From Bryobacterales bacterium (GTDB taxonomy: Bacteria; Acidobacteriota; Terriglobia; Bryobacterales; Bryobacteraceae), in assembly GCA_020854055.1 (NCBI GenBank), contig JADZGD010000044.1:62001-126000 (forward strand): DNA of 64,000 nucleotides, read 5' to 3'. The translations under genes and the position numbers were made by a program. Position 1 is the first letter of the stretch, and every line of letters begins with the position of its first letter. Under the pieces are notes generated by a model. It saw nothing but the letters and a program-made list of their open reading frames with translations. It was not told the origin of the DNA and ran no database searches. Shown here one piece after another: positions 32,601 to 38,828 of the stretch.

Positions 32601-32687
32601 GCCGCCGCCGTCGGACAGTTCGGAACAGCCTACCCCTGGTACGAAGAGAAAAGCACGTTCCGGTTTACGATCGGCCGGACGTTTTAG
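29676..32687 (+). CDS. bamA: outer-membrane protein assembly factor BamA
   Basis: 1003 residues from the ATG at 29676 (AAAGGA upstream at a long spacing). BamA inserts beta-barrel proteins into the outer membrane. A signal peptide (LKALLVCLSGVPAIASF) is followed by an unusual Pro/Ala/Lys-rich stretch to about residue 105. POTRA domains follow from about 110 (VENIVESIEFRGSRRVPQE), recurring at 'R.IKYEGNKSITVSEI', 'KLDIEGNTVFSD', 'INFVGVKLFRTPE' and 'IDFAGNTTTRDKVI'. The barrel from about 570 ends in FTIGRTF with terminal Phe. YMGGEEDIRGFENWG is the conserved (V)RGF/Y loop motif. The total is about 190 residues longer than E. coli BamA, partly from the linker. It is followed by a Skp-like gene, the classic pairing. 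Confidence 0.95.
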   Translation: MKFRRLRCLKALLVCLSGVPAIASFSFSFGQQAPAAKPAPASAQEKAPPAQPSKKSNPFEQVPVGEPAPSPAKPQAPQAAPAPAQQPGFETPGEAKEAPKAPGQGVENIVESIEFRGSRRVPQESLRAMIFTRKGDKFDPEMFRRDFIALWNSGRFDDIRLEAEPGKIGWILRFILTERRVVRTIKYEGNKSITVSEILDRFKERKVGLAVESQYDPNKVQRAVVVLREYLAERGRQYADVTPQVRQIPPSSLEITFRMNEGPKVKVGKLDIEGNTVFSDRVVRRAMKNLKPIGIPYSILFENIFAKTYDSTKLEEDKDRIRMFYQDRGYFTARALDSDVDVRRIPAGDFKLPLIWMNRPKIIADVKIPIEEGRQYRLNKINFVGVKLFRTPETFMRPLFQMGEGDIFSTSKLRKGLENLRKLYGEFGYIDFVPDPSFDPVPGTNKMDLTLTVDEGKQFFVRRIDFAGNTTTRDKVIRRELLIDEGDMYNTRLWEMSILRLNQLGYFEALKAEDAADIKRNPQSSTVDITLKVKERGKNSIQLNGGVSGIAGSFIGFGYSTNNFLGLGETLSLSTQLGDRIRQAQFGFTEPYLFDRPIQAGFTVYTQRFNYDQGREVSLLSGRNLIPLYNALGAENLLNYVSNSAGFTTFVSYPLRRSFARVGITYGFDRQNLNTLTTASTEYFRYINFMGVSGPNSLSGIKTSRIIPNFSYNTVNHPITPTAGKSIYISLAFAGSVLGGNVNTFEPTIDLKYFRPALKKGHVLGFHLLGRMVAGYGGRVAPPFSRYYMGGEEDIRGFENWGVTPIAYIPTAATINVLNSDGSARQQKVFNPDGTVSYQNVTMQIPAYQITWPGGDTNLIGNFEYRIPIAGPVTVALFFDAGVDRISLSKQLTMNEDRVNDLNSQFPQADFNSKIRVLAETQKIRSSTGIEFQVLMPVVNAPFRLYWAYNPTRLAQYLQPPIVADRSFFPNAATFAAAVGQFGTAYPWYEEKSTFRFTIGRTF

Positions 32688-32703
32688 AGCCGGACGTTTT
32701 AGA
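32674..32703 (+). repeat. 15-bp perfect tandem duplication across the bamA stop
   Basis: GCCGGACGTTTTAGA is present twice in direct succession (32674-32688 and 32689-32703). The first copy encodes the last BamA codons and its TAG stop; the second repeats them just downstream. Confidence 0.9.
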
Positions 32704-32741
32704 GAATGTTAAGATCGAAGACTACGCTAGGAGTATTAACC

Positions 32742-33332
32742 GTGAATAGAAAGTTTGTGATGTTGCCGGCGCTTGCCCTCATTGCGGCGGCAAGCGTCTT
32801 CGGGCAGGCCAACTCGCCGTCCAAAGTCGGCACGATCCATATCCAGAACGCGATCATCGGTACCAAGGACGGACAGAAGGCGGCGGCCGAATTGCAAGCC
32901 AAGTTCGATCCCAAGCGCAAGGAACTGGAGCGGAAGCGGGCCGATATCGAACAGCTTCAAACCCAGCTTCGCAATGGTAGCAATACCATGAGCGAAGAGC
33001 AGAAGCAGAAACTCTACCGCGACATCGACACGCGCACCAAGTCGCTCAATCGCGATACCGAAGATGCCCAGGCCGAGTTTGAGCAGGAGCAGAACCGGGT
33101 TCTCCAGAAACTGGGGCAAAGCATCATGGCACTGATCACCAAGTACTCGCGCGACCATGGATATGCGGTGATCTTCGACGTCAGCAACCCGCAATCGCCG
33201 GTTCTGTACGTTTCCGACGCCGTTGACATCACGAGCGAGATCGTGAAGCTATATGACGGGCAGACCGGCGCCAACGCTTCGGCTCCGGCCGCCGCGCGCC
33301 CGGCGGCGGCTGCCGCTCCCGCCAGAAAGTAG
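32742..33332 (+). CDS. Skp/OmpH-family periplasmic chaperone
   Basis: 196 residues from a GTG at 32742. TAGGAG lies 10 nt upstream and decides this start over an ATG at 32706 without a ribosome site. A signal peptide (FVMLPALALIAAASVFGQ) is followed by the family opening KVGTIHIQNAII. A long charged coiled coil follows (about 40-130, KFDPKRKELERKRADIEQLQ...), forming the tentacles that hold unfolded outer-membrane proteins. The end of the fold is YAVIFDVSNPQSPVLYVSDAVDIT. The C-terminal tail is Ala/Pro-rich. It follows bamA by 54 nt, and function and context agree. Confidence 0.92.
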   Translation: MNRKFVMLPALALIAAASVFGQANSPSKVGTIHIQNAIIGTKDGQKAAAELQAKFDPKRKELERKRADIEQLQTQLRNGSNTMSEEQKQKLYRDIDTRTKSLNRDTEDAQAEFEQEQNRVLQKLGQSIMALITKYSRDHGYAVIFDVSNPQSPVLYVSDAVDITSEIVKLYDGQTGANASAPAAARPAAAAAPARK

Positions 33333-33361
33333 CTGTTCGCAGACGCACACCGAAATCAACC

Positions 33362-33387
33362 ACAGGAGGGGCTTCCACCCCTCCTGT
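33362..33387. terminator. bidirectional hairpin between convergent genes
   Basis: Perfect 10-bp stem ACAGGAGGGG / CCCCTCCTGT with a 6-nt loop, placed 29 nt after the Skp-like gene and 19 nt after the convergent zinc-ribbon gene. T tracts on both sides are poor, but the position and stem suit a shared terminator. Confidence 0.6.
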
Positions 33388-33406
33388 TCCGTTTCCGGGC
33401 GACGGC

Positions 33407-34105
33407 TTATGCCGCCGGCGGCGTCAGAATCTGGAACTCGGACCTCAAGAACTGCCAGTCCGCCAGTTCGTACGCCCGCTTTTTCGTTTGCAGGCCGGTG
33501 GTCAGGTCTTTGGCCGAATAAGGCGCCAGCGATGGCACCTTCAATGTGAATGTAGCCTCCGGCTCCGATTGTCCGGTTGCCGTCACCGCCTTCAGGTGTA
33601 CCAGGATGTCCAGCGGAGGAAGTTCGGCGCCGGAGTGATTCACCACCAGCACGGCGACCTGCGGCTTGTCGTGTTCCTCGGTGATGCGGACACCGGAAAG
33701 CTCTATGTACTTGGCGTAGGGGTGCGGTTGGAGCGGCGCCGATTCGGCCCTGCCGGGCAGCGTAACCTGGGCGGCGGGAGCGGGCGGCGTTTTCTTCAGA
33801 TTGTAGAGGTACACTCCCCCACCCACCACCGCAATCAACCCGCCGGCAACCAGCAGAGTCACCAGCCAGCCGGGCATTCCCGATCGCGGCGGCTGGTAGG
33901 GTGTGGGCGGCAGGGACTGCGCCGGGACCGGCGCGGGCGCCGGTGGCGGTACCGGCGGCGCTGTCACGCCGCCGAAGGCTGGAGGCTCCACTGGTTTTAG
34001 CGGCTCCCCGGTGGCCGGCTGGTCCAGTTTTCCGGCACATTGCGGGCATTCATTATAAGACGGCGAAACTTCCATTCCGCACTTCGGACAGATCCAGGTG
34101 AACAT
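33407..34105 (-). CDS. zinc-ribbon, proline-rich membrane protein
   Basis: 232 residues. The N-terminus has a zinc ribbon with two CxxC pairs (FTWICPKCGMEVSP and YNECPQCAGKL). A Pro-rich linker covers about 35-75, one transmembrane helix (WLVTLLVAGGLIAVVGGGVYLY) about 78-100, then a soluble beta-rich domain (VRITEEHDKPQVAVLVVNHSG, LPPLDILVHLKAV) like the DUF-type domains that tolerate Ala/Pro-rich surroundings. With the ribbon inside, the C-terminal domain would be periplasmic. Function unknown. This architecture is frequent in Acidobacteriota next to unrelated genes. It is convergent with the Skp-like gene. Confidence 0.8.
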   Translation of the reverse strand: MFTWICPKCGMEVSPSYNECPQCAGKLDQPATGEPLKPVEPPAFGGVTAPPVPPPAPAPVPAQSLPPTPYQPPRSGMPGWLVTLLVAGGLIAVVGGGVYLYNLKKTPPAPAAQVTLPGRAESAPLQPHPYAKYIELSGVRITEEHDKPQVAVLVVNHSGAELPPLDILVHLKAVTATGQSEPEATFTLKVPSLAPYSAKDLTTGLQTKKRAYELADWQFLRSEFQILTPPAA

Positions 34106-34133
34106 TGATGCTCGTCCCTCTCGCTTTTCGCTT

Positions 34134-35219
34134 TTACTCTACCGCAACCCAACTTCGCGACCCGGCGGATCTCTCGATCGCGTCCAACACCACCTGTACC
34201 TTCTGGGCGTCGGCAAAGCCGGGATGAAACTCGCTGCCGGCGGCCAGTGCCTGGAGAAAATCGCCCAGCGCGCCGATAAAGGTGTGTTCGTAACCGATTA
34301 CGTGTCCGGGTTTCCAGTAGTTGTTCGCATAGGGCTGGTTGGGTCCGGTCACCATTATTTTCCGGGTGCCCTGTAGCCGCGGCGGCGCGGTCGCGTCGAA
34401 GTATTCCAGCCGCGCCATGTCTTCCAGGTCGAAGCGCAGCATTCCCAACTGGCCGTGAATCTCGAACTGGTTCCGGTTCCGGCATCCTACCGCGTAGCGG
34501 GTCGCCTCAAACGACCCCACGCTCCCGTTGGCAAAGCGCGCCATCGCCATCGTCGCGTCGTCGATCTCGCGGCCGGGGGCGAAGGTGTGCATCATCGCGC
34601 TGACCTCGCTGATATCGCCGTTCAAATAGAGCGCCAGGTCCACGATGTGCGATAACAGGTCGCCCAGCACACCCGATCCCGCCCCGGCCTTGCTCAGTTT
34701 CCAGGTTTTGGTTGTCGCTCCCAAAGCCGGCCAGTCCTGCAGATAAACTGCGCGGTAATGGTACACCGGGCCGATGCGCCCTTCGTCGATCAGTTGCCGG
34801 GCATAGGCCACCGCCGGCACCCGGCGATAGTTGAACCAGACCATCGTCGGAACGTTCCTGGCCGCCTCCACCATCTCGCTGCCCTGCTCGCGGCTGATGG
34901 CCATCGGTTTCTCGCACAACACGATCTTACCCGCCCGGGCCAAGGCGATGGCCATCTCGGCGTGAGTGGCATTGGGCGTGGCGATGTCTACGAGGTCGAT
35001 GTCATCGCGGTCCACCAGCGCCCGCCAGTCGGTGGCAGTCTCGCGCCAGCCCCAGCGCGAAGCCATCGCCTGGAGCGGTTCGCGGTTGCGGCCGCACAGC
35101 ACCGCCCGCTCCAACTGGTAAGGAAGGTCAAAGAACCGTCCCACCTGGGCGAACGCGTTGGAATGCGCCCGCCCCATGAATCCATGACCGATCAGTGCCA
35201 CTCGTAGCTTGGTAGGCAT
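34134..35219 (-). CDS. Gfo/Idh/MocA-family NAD(P)-dependent oxidoreductase
   Basis: 361 residues. The N-terminal Rossmann fold starts RVALIGHGFMGRAHSNAF, a GxGxxG-type loop with H in place of the middle residues. ATPNATHAEMAIALARAGK and LCEKPMA follow near residue 100; the EKP lysine is the usual catalytic residue. The C-terminal alpha/beta domain shows GVLGDLLSHIVDLALYLNG, with the Asp/His pair expected to act on a sugar or polyol. The specific substrate (inositol, glucose derivative or other) is not readable. It starts 20 nt from the divergent NadD-like gene, leaving almost no room for separate promoters. Confidence 0.9.
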   Translation of the reverse strand: MPTKLRVALIGHGFMGRAHSNAFAQVGRFFDLPYQLERAVLCGRNREPLQAMASRWGWRETATDWRALVDRDDIDLVDIATPNATHAEMAIALARAGKIVLCEKPMAISREQGSEMVEAARNVPTMVWFNYRRVPAVAYARQLIDEGRIGPVYHYRAVYLQDWPALGATTKTWKLSKAGAGSGVLGDLLSHIVDLALYLNGDISEVSAMMHTFAPGREIDDATMAMARFANGSVGSFEATRYAVGCRNRNQFEIHGQLGMLRFDLEDMARLEYFDATAPPRLQGTRKIMVTGPNQPYANNYWKPGHVIGYEHTFIGALGDFLQALAAGSEFHPGFADAQKVQVVLDAIERSAGSRSWVAVE

Positions 35220-35239
35220 AGAATCTACGATTAATTATT

Positions 35240-35842
35240 ATGGACTGGTTCCGCCGCGCTCGCGTTTCATCCCGGCGTCTGGCAGTGTTCAGCGGCTCGT
35301 TTCATCCGCCTACCCGCGCCCACCTGGCGCTGGCGCGCGCGGCGCTGGCGGTGGTGGACGAAGTGCTGTTCGTGCTGCCGCGAGTGTTTCCGCACAAAGT
35401 GTACGGCGCGGTTTCGCTCGAGCAGCGCATGACGCTGTTACTGGCCGCCACTGAGGGCGAGCCGCGCTTCTCGGTGGCCGCCACCGATGGCGGGCTGTTT
35501 CTGGAGATTGCCGCCGAGTGCCGCCACGCCTATGGCCCCGCCATCGAGCTATATTTCCTCTGCGGGCGTGACGCCGCCGAGCGGATCATCCATTGGGATT
35601 ACGGCCCGCTGCCGCCCATCGCGCGCCAATTGGAGAGCTACCACCTGCTGGTAGCTGCCCGCCGGGGCGCCTTCACTCCACCTGCCTCGCTAGCCGCGGC
35701 GGTGCGGACACTGCCGCTCGATGCCGGCTATAGCGAGGTCTCGGCCACCGAAGTCCGCCGCCGCATTCGCGCCGGGGAACCCTGGCGCCACTTGGTTCCG
35801 GCCTCCATCACCGAACAGGTTGCCCGCCTCTACGGGCAGTGA
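35240..35842 (+). CDS. nicotinate/nicotinamide-nucleotide adenylyltransferase-like protein
   Basis: 200 residues of the nucleotidyltransferase alpha/beta-phosphodiesterase superfamily. The first strand and loop read LAVFSGSFHPPTRAHLALARAAL, where the usual HxGH is TRAH. The closing motif is SATEVRRRIRAGEPWRHLVP, matching the ISSTxIRxRI element that binds ATP phosphates. YFLCGRDAAERIIHWDYG occupies the substrate region of NadD. Length and layout match NadD, but with the altered HxGH the enzyme may act on a different nucleotide or be poorly active. No nadE or rsfS is adjacent. Starts at an ATG 20 nt from the divergent oxidoreductase. Confidence 0.78.
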   Translation: MDWFRRARVSSRRLAVFSGSFHPPTRAHLALARAALAVVDEVLFVLPRVFPHKVYGAVSLEQRMTLLLAATEGEPRFSVAATDGGLFLEIAAECRHAYGPAIELYFLCGRDAAERIIHWDYGPLPPIARQLESYHLLVAARRGAFTPPASLAAAVRTLPLDAGYSEVSATEVRRRIRAGEPWRHLVPASITEQVARLYGQ

Positions 35843-35860
35843 ATCCGCTACTCGATCCGC

Positions 35861-36325
35861 CTACTTCGGAAGCGCCTTATCGAGGGCTTCGGTAAAAGGT
35901 TTGAGCGGGGCGAGATCGTCGCCGTTGGTTTCCACCACCACAAAATAACGGCCCTTGTGGAACATCAGGCGGCGGATGCCTTCACCCTTGCCCGTCTTCT
36001 GATTTGCCTCCACCGGAGCCGGTTTGGGGAACTTTTGCAACAATTCGAACGCGGAGGTCTCGGTTCCCATCTGGTAAAGCACCACGGTCATCGGCGCCGG
36101 GCCTTCGTATGAGCCTCGCGCTTCGGCCTTCAATCCAAGGTTGCGCGCCACGGGCGGCCACCCCTCGGCCGGCACCTGGAAGGTGCGTCCAAGATGGTAG
36201 CCGCCCTCCACGGTGGCCGGGAAGACGTGGATTTCCTGGCTCACGCGCGGCTGGCGGGAACATCCCGCCAGGGCTGCCAGCAGCAAGAGAAAAATTCCTG
36301 ACCTGATCATTCGAAACTTCATCAT
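35861..36325 (-). CDS. small lipoprotein of unknown function
   Basis: 154 residues with a lipoprotein signal: MMKFRMIRSGIFLLLLAALAGC, lipobox LAGC, so a lipidated Cys near residue 22. The mature domain (VSQEIHVFPATVEGGYHLGR... MTVVLYQMGTETSAFELLQKF ... GRYFVVVETNGDD) reads as one small alpha/beta unit. The string 'G.ir.l.fhkGryfvvve' resembles the DUF6599-like pattern of proteins that report on ion or solute handling, but I cannot assign it. A second ATG three bases downstream (36322) is equally possible. It is convergent with the NadD-like gene and divergent from the rph group. Confidence 0.78.
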   Translation of the reverse strand: MMKFRMIRSGIFLLLLAALAGCSRQPRVSQEIHVFPATVEGGYHLGRTFQVPAEGWPPVARNLGLKAEARGSYEGPAPMTVVLYQMGTETSAFELLQKFPKPAPVEANQKTGKGEGIRRLMFHKGRYFVVVETNGDDLAPLKPFTEALDKALPK

Positions 36326-36373
36326 AGAACGCCTCGGATGTCCCGCGGGCGGCCAGTGTTACGATCGAATGTA

Positions 36374-36517
36374 ATGGCCAAATTCAAAGCGTCCAGGGGG
36401 CGCAAGGGAAAGCCGGCGGCGCCGGCCCAGGGGGCCATCCCCTGTGTCATCATCCTGCTGCTTGGCGCGCTGCTGGTGGCGCTGCTGCTCTATTTCGCTC
36501 TGCGATCCTACGGATAA
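36374..36517 (+). CDS. 47-residue single-pass membrane protein
   Basis: Short open frame with ATG at 36374 and TAA at 36515-36517. A basic N-terminus (MAKFKASRGRKGKPAAPAQG) precedes one strongly hydrophobic helix (CVIILLLGALLVALLLYFAL) and a four-residue tail RSYG. The positive-inside rule puts the N-terminus in the cytoplasm. The gene ends 2 nt before the rph ATG, so it is probably cotranscribed with rph and rdgB. No strong Shine-Dalgarno is visible (GAATGTA upstream). It resembles no family I can name; the composition is that of a real small membrane protein rather than a chance frame. Confidence 0.65.
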   Translation: MAKFKASRGRKGKPAAPAQGAIPCVIILLLGALLVALLLYFALRSYG

Positions 36518-36519
36518 CG

Positions 36520-37239
36520 ATGCGCCTTGACGGACGACAGAACGACCAGATGCGGGAGGTCCGCATCATTCCCGATTACATTGTGACCGCCGAGGGCTCC
36601 GCCCTGATCGAGGTCGGCAACACGCGCGTGCTTTGCGCCGCCACGCTCGAAGACACCGTGCCCTCGTTTCTACGCGGTTCGGGCAGGGGTTGGGTCACCG
36701 CCGAGTATTCCATGCTACCTCGCGCCACGGTGAAGCGCACCCCGCGCGAGGTTACCAAGGGCCATCCCTCGGGACGCACGCACGAGATCCAGCGCCTCAT
36801 CGGGCGCAGTCTCCGTTCGGTGGTGGATACCGCCCGCATGCCGGATATGACGGTGATCATCGACTGCGACGTCCTGCAGGCCGATGGCGGTACGCGCACC
36901 GCCTCCATTACCGGAGCCTGGGTCGCTCTGGCGCTAGCCTTTCAGCGCATGCTCCAGGGGGGAGTCCTCAAACGCATGCCGCTGACCGATTATGTAGCCG
37001 CCACCAGCGCCGGCATCGCCGGTGGCGAGCCGATGCTCGATCTGTGTTACGAGGAGGATTCCCGCGCCGAGGTGGATATGAACATCGTCAGGACGGGCGG
37101 CGGCCACTTCGTCGAACTCCAGGCCACGGCCGAGCACCAGTCCTTCACCGACGATCAACTGGCGCGGCTCATCGCTCTCGGTAAGACGGGCATCCAGCAA
37201 TTAATCGAAATCCAGAAAGGATTCGTCAAACTGGCGTGA
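36520..37239 (+). CDS. rph: ribonuclease PH
   Basis: 239 residues, standard length. This phosphorolytic 3'-5' exoribonuclease trims tRNA 3' ends. Signatures: MRLDGRQNDQMREVRIIPDY at the start, ALIEVGNTRVLCAATLED, GWVTAEYSMLPRATVKR, SGRTHEIQRLIGRSLRSVVD (phosphate- and RNA-binding arginines), and VIIDCDVLQADGGTRTASITGA. The C-terminus GIQQLIEIQK is also canonical. It starts 2 nt after the 47-residue membrane protein gene and overlaps rdgB by 4 nt (GTGA), a very common rph-rdgB pairing. Confidence 0.97.
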   Translation: MRLDGRQNDQMREVRIIPDYIVTAEGSALIEVGNTRVLCAATLEDTVPSFLRGSGRGWVTAEYSMLPRATVKRTPREVTKGHPSGRTHEIQRLIGRSLRSVVDTARMPDMTVIIDCDVLQADGGTRTASITGAWVALALAFQRMLQGGVLKRMPLTDYVAATSAGIAGGEPMLDLCYEEDSRAEVDMNIVRTGGGHFVELQATAEHQSFTDDQLARLIALGKTGIQQLIEIQKGFVKLA

Positions 37240-37844
37240 GGCTATGGTGCGCTTCGTCGAATCCCGGCAAGCTGGCCGAATTCCGCCTGGCGCTGGATAC
37301 GTTCGGCCACGGCCGCTACCCGGTGGAGCCGCTACCCGGCATCAATCTGCTGGCACCGCCCGAGGAGACCGGTTCAACGTTTGAAGAAAATGCCGCCGCC
37401 AAGGCGCTCTACTACGGCGGCCATGGCTCCGGTTTGTTGTTCGCCGATGACTCGGGCCTCGAAGTGGATGCGCTCGGCGGGGCTCCAGGCGTTCATTCCG
37501 CGCGCTTTGCCGGCCCGGGCGCCACCGATGCCGACAACAACCGCCTGTTGCTCGAACGCCTTCGGGGTGTTGGCTGCCGCGCGGCGCGATTCGTGTGCGT
37601 CGTTGCCCTGGTTGAAGACGGCCGCCTACTGGGAACCTTCAGGGGTAGTGTCGAAGGCAGGATTCTCGAGGCTCCCCGCGGCTCCAACGGCTTCGGCTAC
37701 GACCCATTGTTCTTCTATCCCCCTTTCGGCTGCACCCTTGCCGAAGCGTCGCGGGAGCAAAAACTTCAGGTCAGCCACCGTGGCAATGCGCTGGCGGCGA
37801 TGATCCGGCACCTCGCCACAATACGGCCCGGCGGGCGGGAGTGA
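37236..37844 (+). CDS. rdgB: XTP/dITP pyrophosphatase (RdgB/HAM1 family)
   Basis: 202 residues from a GTG at 37236 overlapping the rph stop. It hydrolyses non-canonical purine triphosphates (dITP, XTP) to keep them out of DNA and RNA. The opening LWCASSNPGKLAEFRLAL, the ETGSTFEENAAAKALYY segment, the LLFADDSGLEVDALGGAPGVHSAR block (here read in parts) and the C-terminal GSNGFGYDPLFFYPPFGCTLAE are all family hallmarks with the metal-binding acids intact. It is translationally coupled to rph. Confidence 0.96.
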   Translation: MRLWCASSNPGKLAEFRLALDTFGHGRYPVEPLPGINLLAPPEETGSTFEENAAAKALYYGGHGSGLLFADDSGLEVDALGGAPGVHSARFAGPGATDADNNRLLLERLRGVGCRAARFVCVVALVEDGRLLGTFRGSVEGRILEAPRGSNGFGYDPLFFYPPFGCTLAEASREQKLQVSHRGNALAAMIRHLATIRPGGRE

Positions 37845-37862
37845 CCGCACGCGCGCCGCGCC

Positions 37863-38828
37863 TTAACCGCTACCGGCGCGCATCGCCTCGCGGACCTGGC
37901 TCCGAAGCCCGCGCAGTGATGTGCCTCCGGCCACCAGGCAGAGGAATCCGGTGATGGTCAAAGGCAGCGTCAGAATCACGAACACCACCAGTGAAAAGTT
38001 GGTGGCCCGGACCGAATCGACCCCGAACAGCGTCAGCCCCAGAATGGTGAAGAACTGATAAATCCCAACGTTGGCCGGGGCATTGGGCGGCGCCGTGCCC
38101 AGGTGCCAGATCAGGAACACCGTCAGGCTATGCCAGATGTTGAGCGGTAAACCGTAGGCCACCATCACCATCCAGTAGCAGAGTCCCTGCGCCAGTTGGA
38201 ACAGGGCGGACACCAGGAATGCCTCCCAGAAGTGCCGGGATCGTCCGATCGTGCGGAGGATCTGTCCCCAGCGGCTGTGCCGGCGCAGCGCAAAGAATCC
38301 CGTAACGGCGCCGCCCGCCAGCAGTACCACGGCCAGGATTCGGGCGCCCTCTTCAATCTGCCTGGGCAGCGGGAAGAAAAAGGTGGCTGCCGCCACGCCC
38401 AGAAGCACCCATATGCCATCGAACAGGTGTTCGATGCCCATGGACGGAATCACGTCGAAGATCGGTTTGTGGATTCTCCGGGCCACCAGGTAGGCCCTGA
38501 CGAACTCACCCAGCCGGAAGGGAACCAGGTTGTTGACGAAGAGGCCGGAAAAGACCGCCTGTGTGGTATGGCGCACGGCGGCCCGCGCCGTCGGGCGCAA
38601 CAGCAACTCCCAGCGCCACCCCTGTAGCACCCAGGCGCTGAGGTCTACCGCTACCGCTGCCGCAACCCACTCCCACCTCATCCCCAATACGTCCCGGAGC
38701 AATGCGCTGGGGTGAAAATCGCGCAGCACCCAGGCCAGACACACCGCCGCCAGCGCGTATACGGCGGCAGTCCTGACCTTAGTGCTCGTGGACGTCTTCG
38801 AGGTAGGTATATCCGTGGAGCCCGTCAT
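37863..38828 (-). CDS. flippase-like membrane protein (UPF0104 / lysylphosphatidylglycerol synthase TM family)
   Basis: 321 residues with about eight transmembrane helices. Family signals are LQGWRWELLLRP, FVNNLVPFRLGEFVRAYLVARR (the conserved NxxxPxRxGExxR region) and HLGTAPPNAPANVGIYQFF. Members are membrane proteins of the AglD/MprF-TM type, linked to lipid or polyprenyl-glycan transfer. The start at 38828 lies inside speA, giving a 50-nt overlap, and no in-frame alternative follows until the first helix. It is therefore probably expressed together with speA. Substrate unknown. Confidence 0.85.
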   Translation of the reverse strand: MTGSTDIPTSKTSTSTKVRTAAVYALAAVCLAWVLRDFHPSALLRDVLGMRWEWVAAAVAVDLSAWVLQGWRWELLLRPTARAAVRHTTQAVFSGLFVNNLVPFRLGEFVRAYLVARRIHKPIFDVIPSMGIEHLFDGIWVLLGVAAATFFFPLPRQIEEGARILAVVLLAGGAVTGFFALRRHSRWGQILRTIGRSRHFWEAFLVSALFQLAQGLCYWMVMVAYGLPLNIWHSLTVFLIWHLGTAPPNAPANVGIYQFFTILGLTLFGVDSVRATNFSLVVFVILTLPLTITGFLCLVAGGTSLRGLRSQVREAMRAGSG

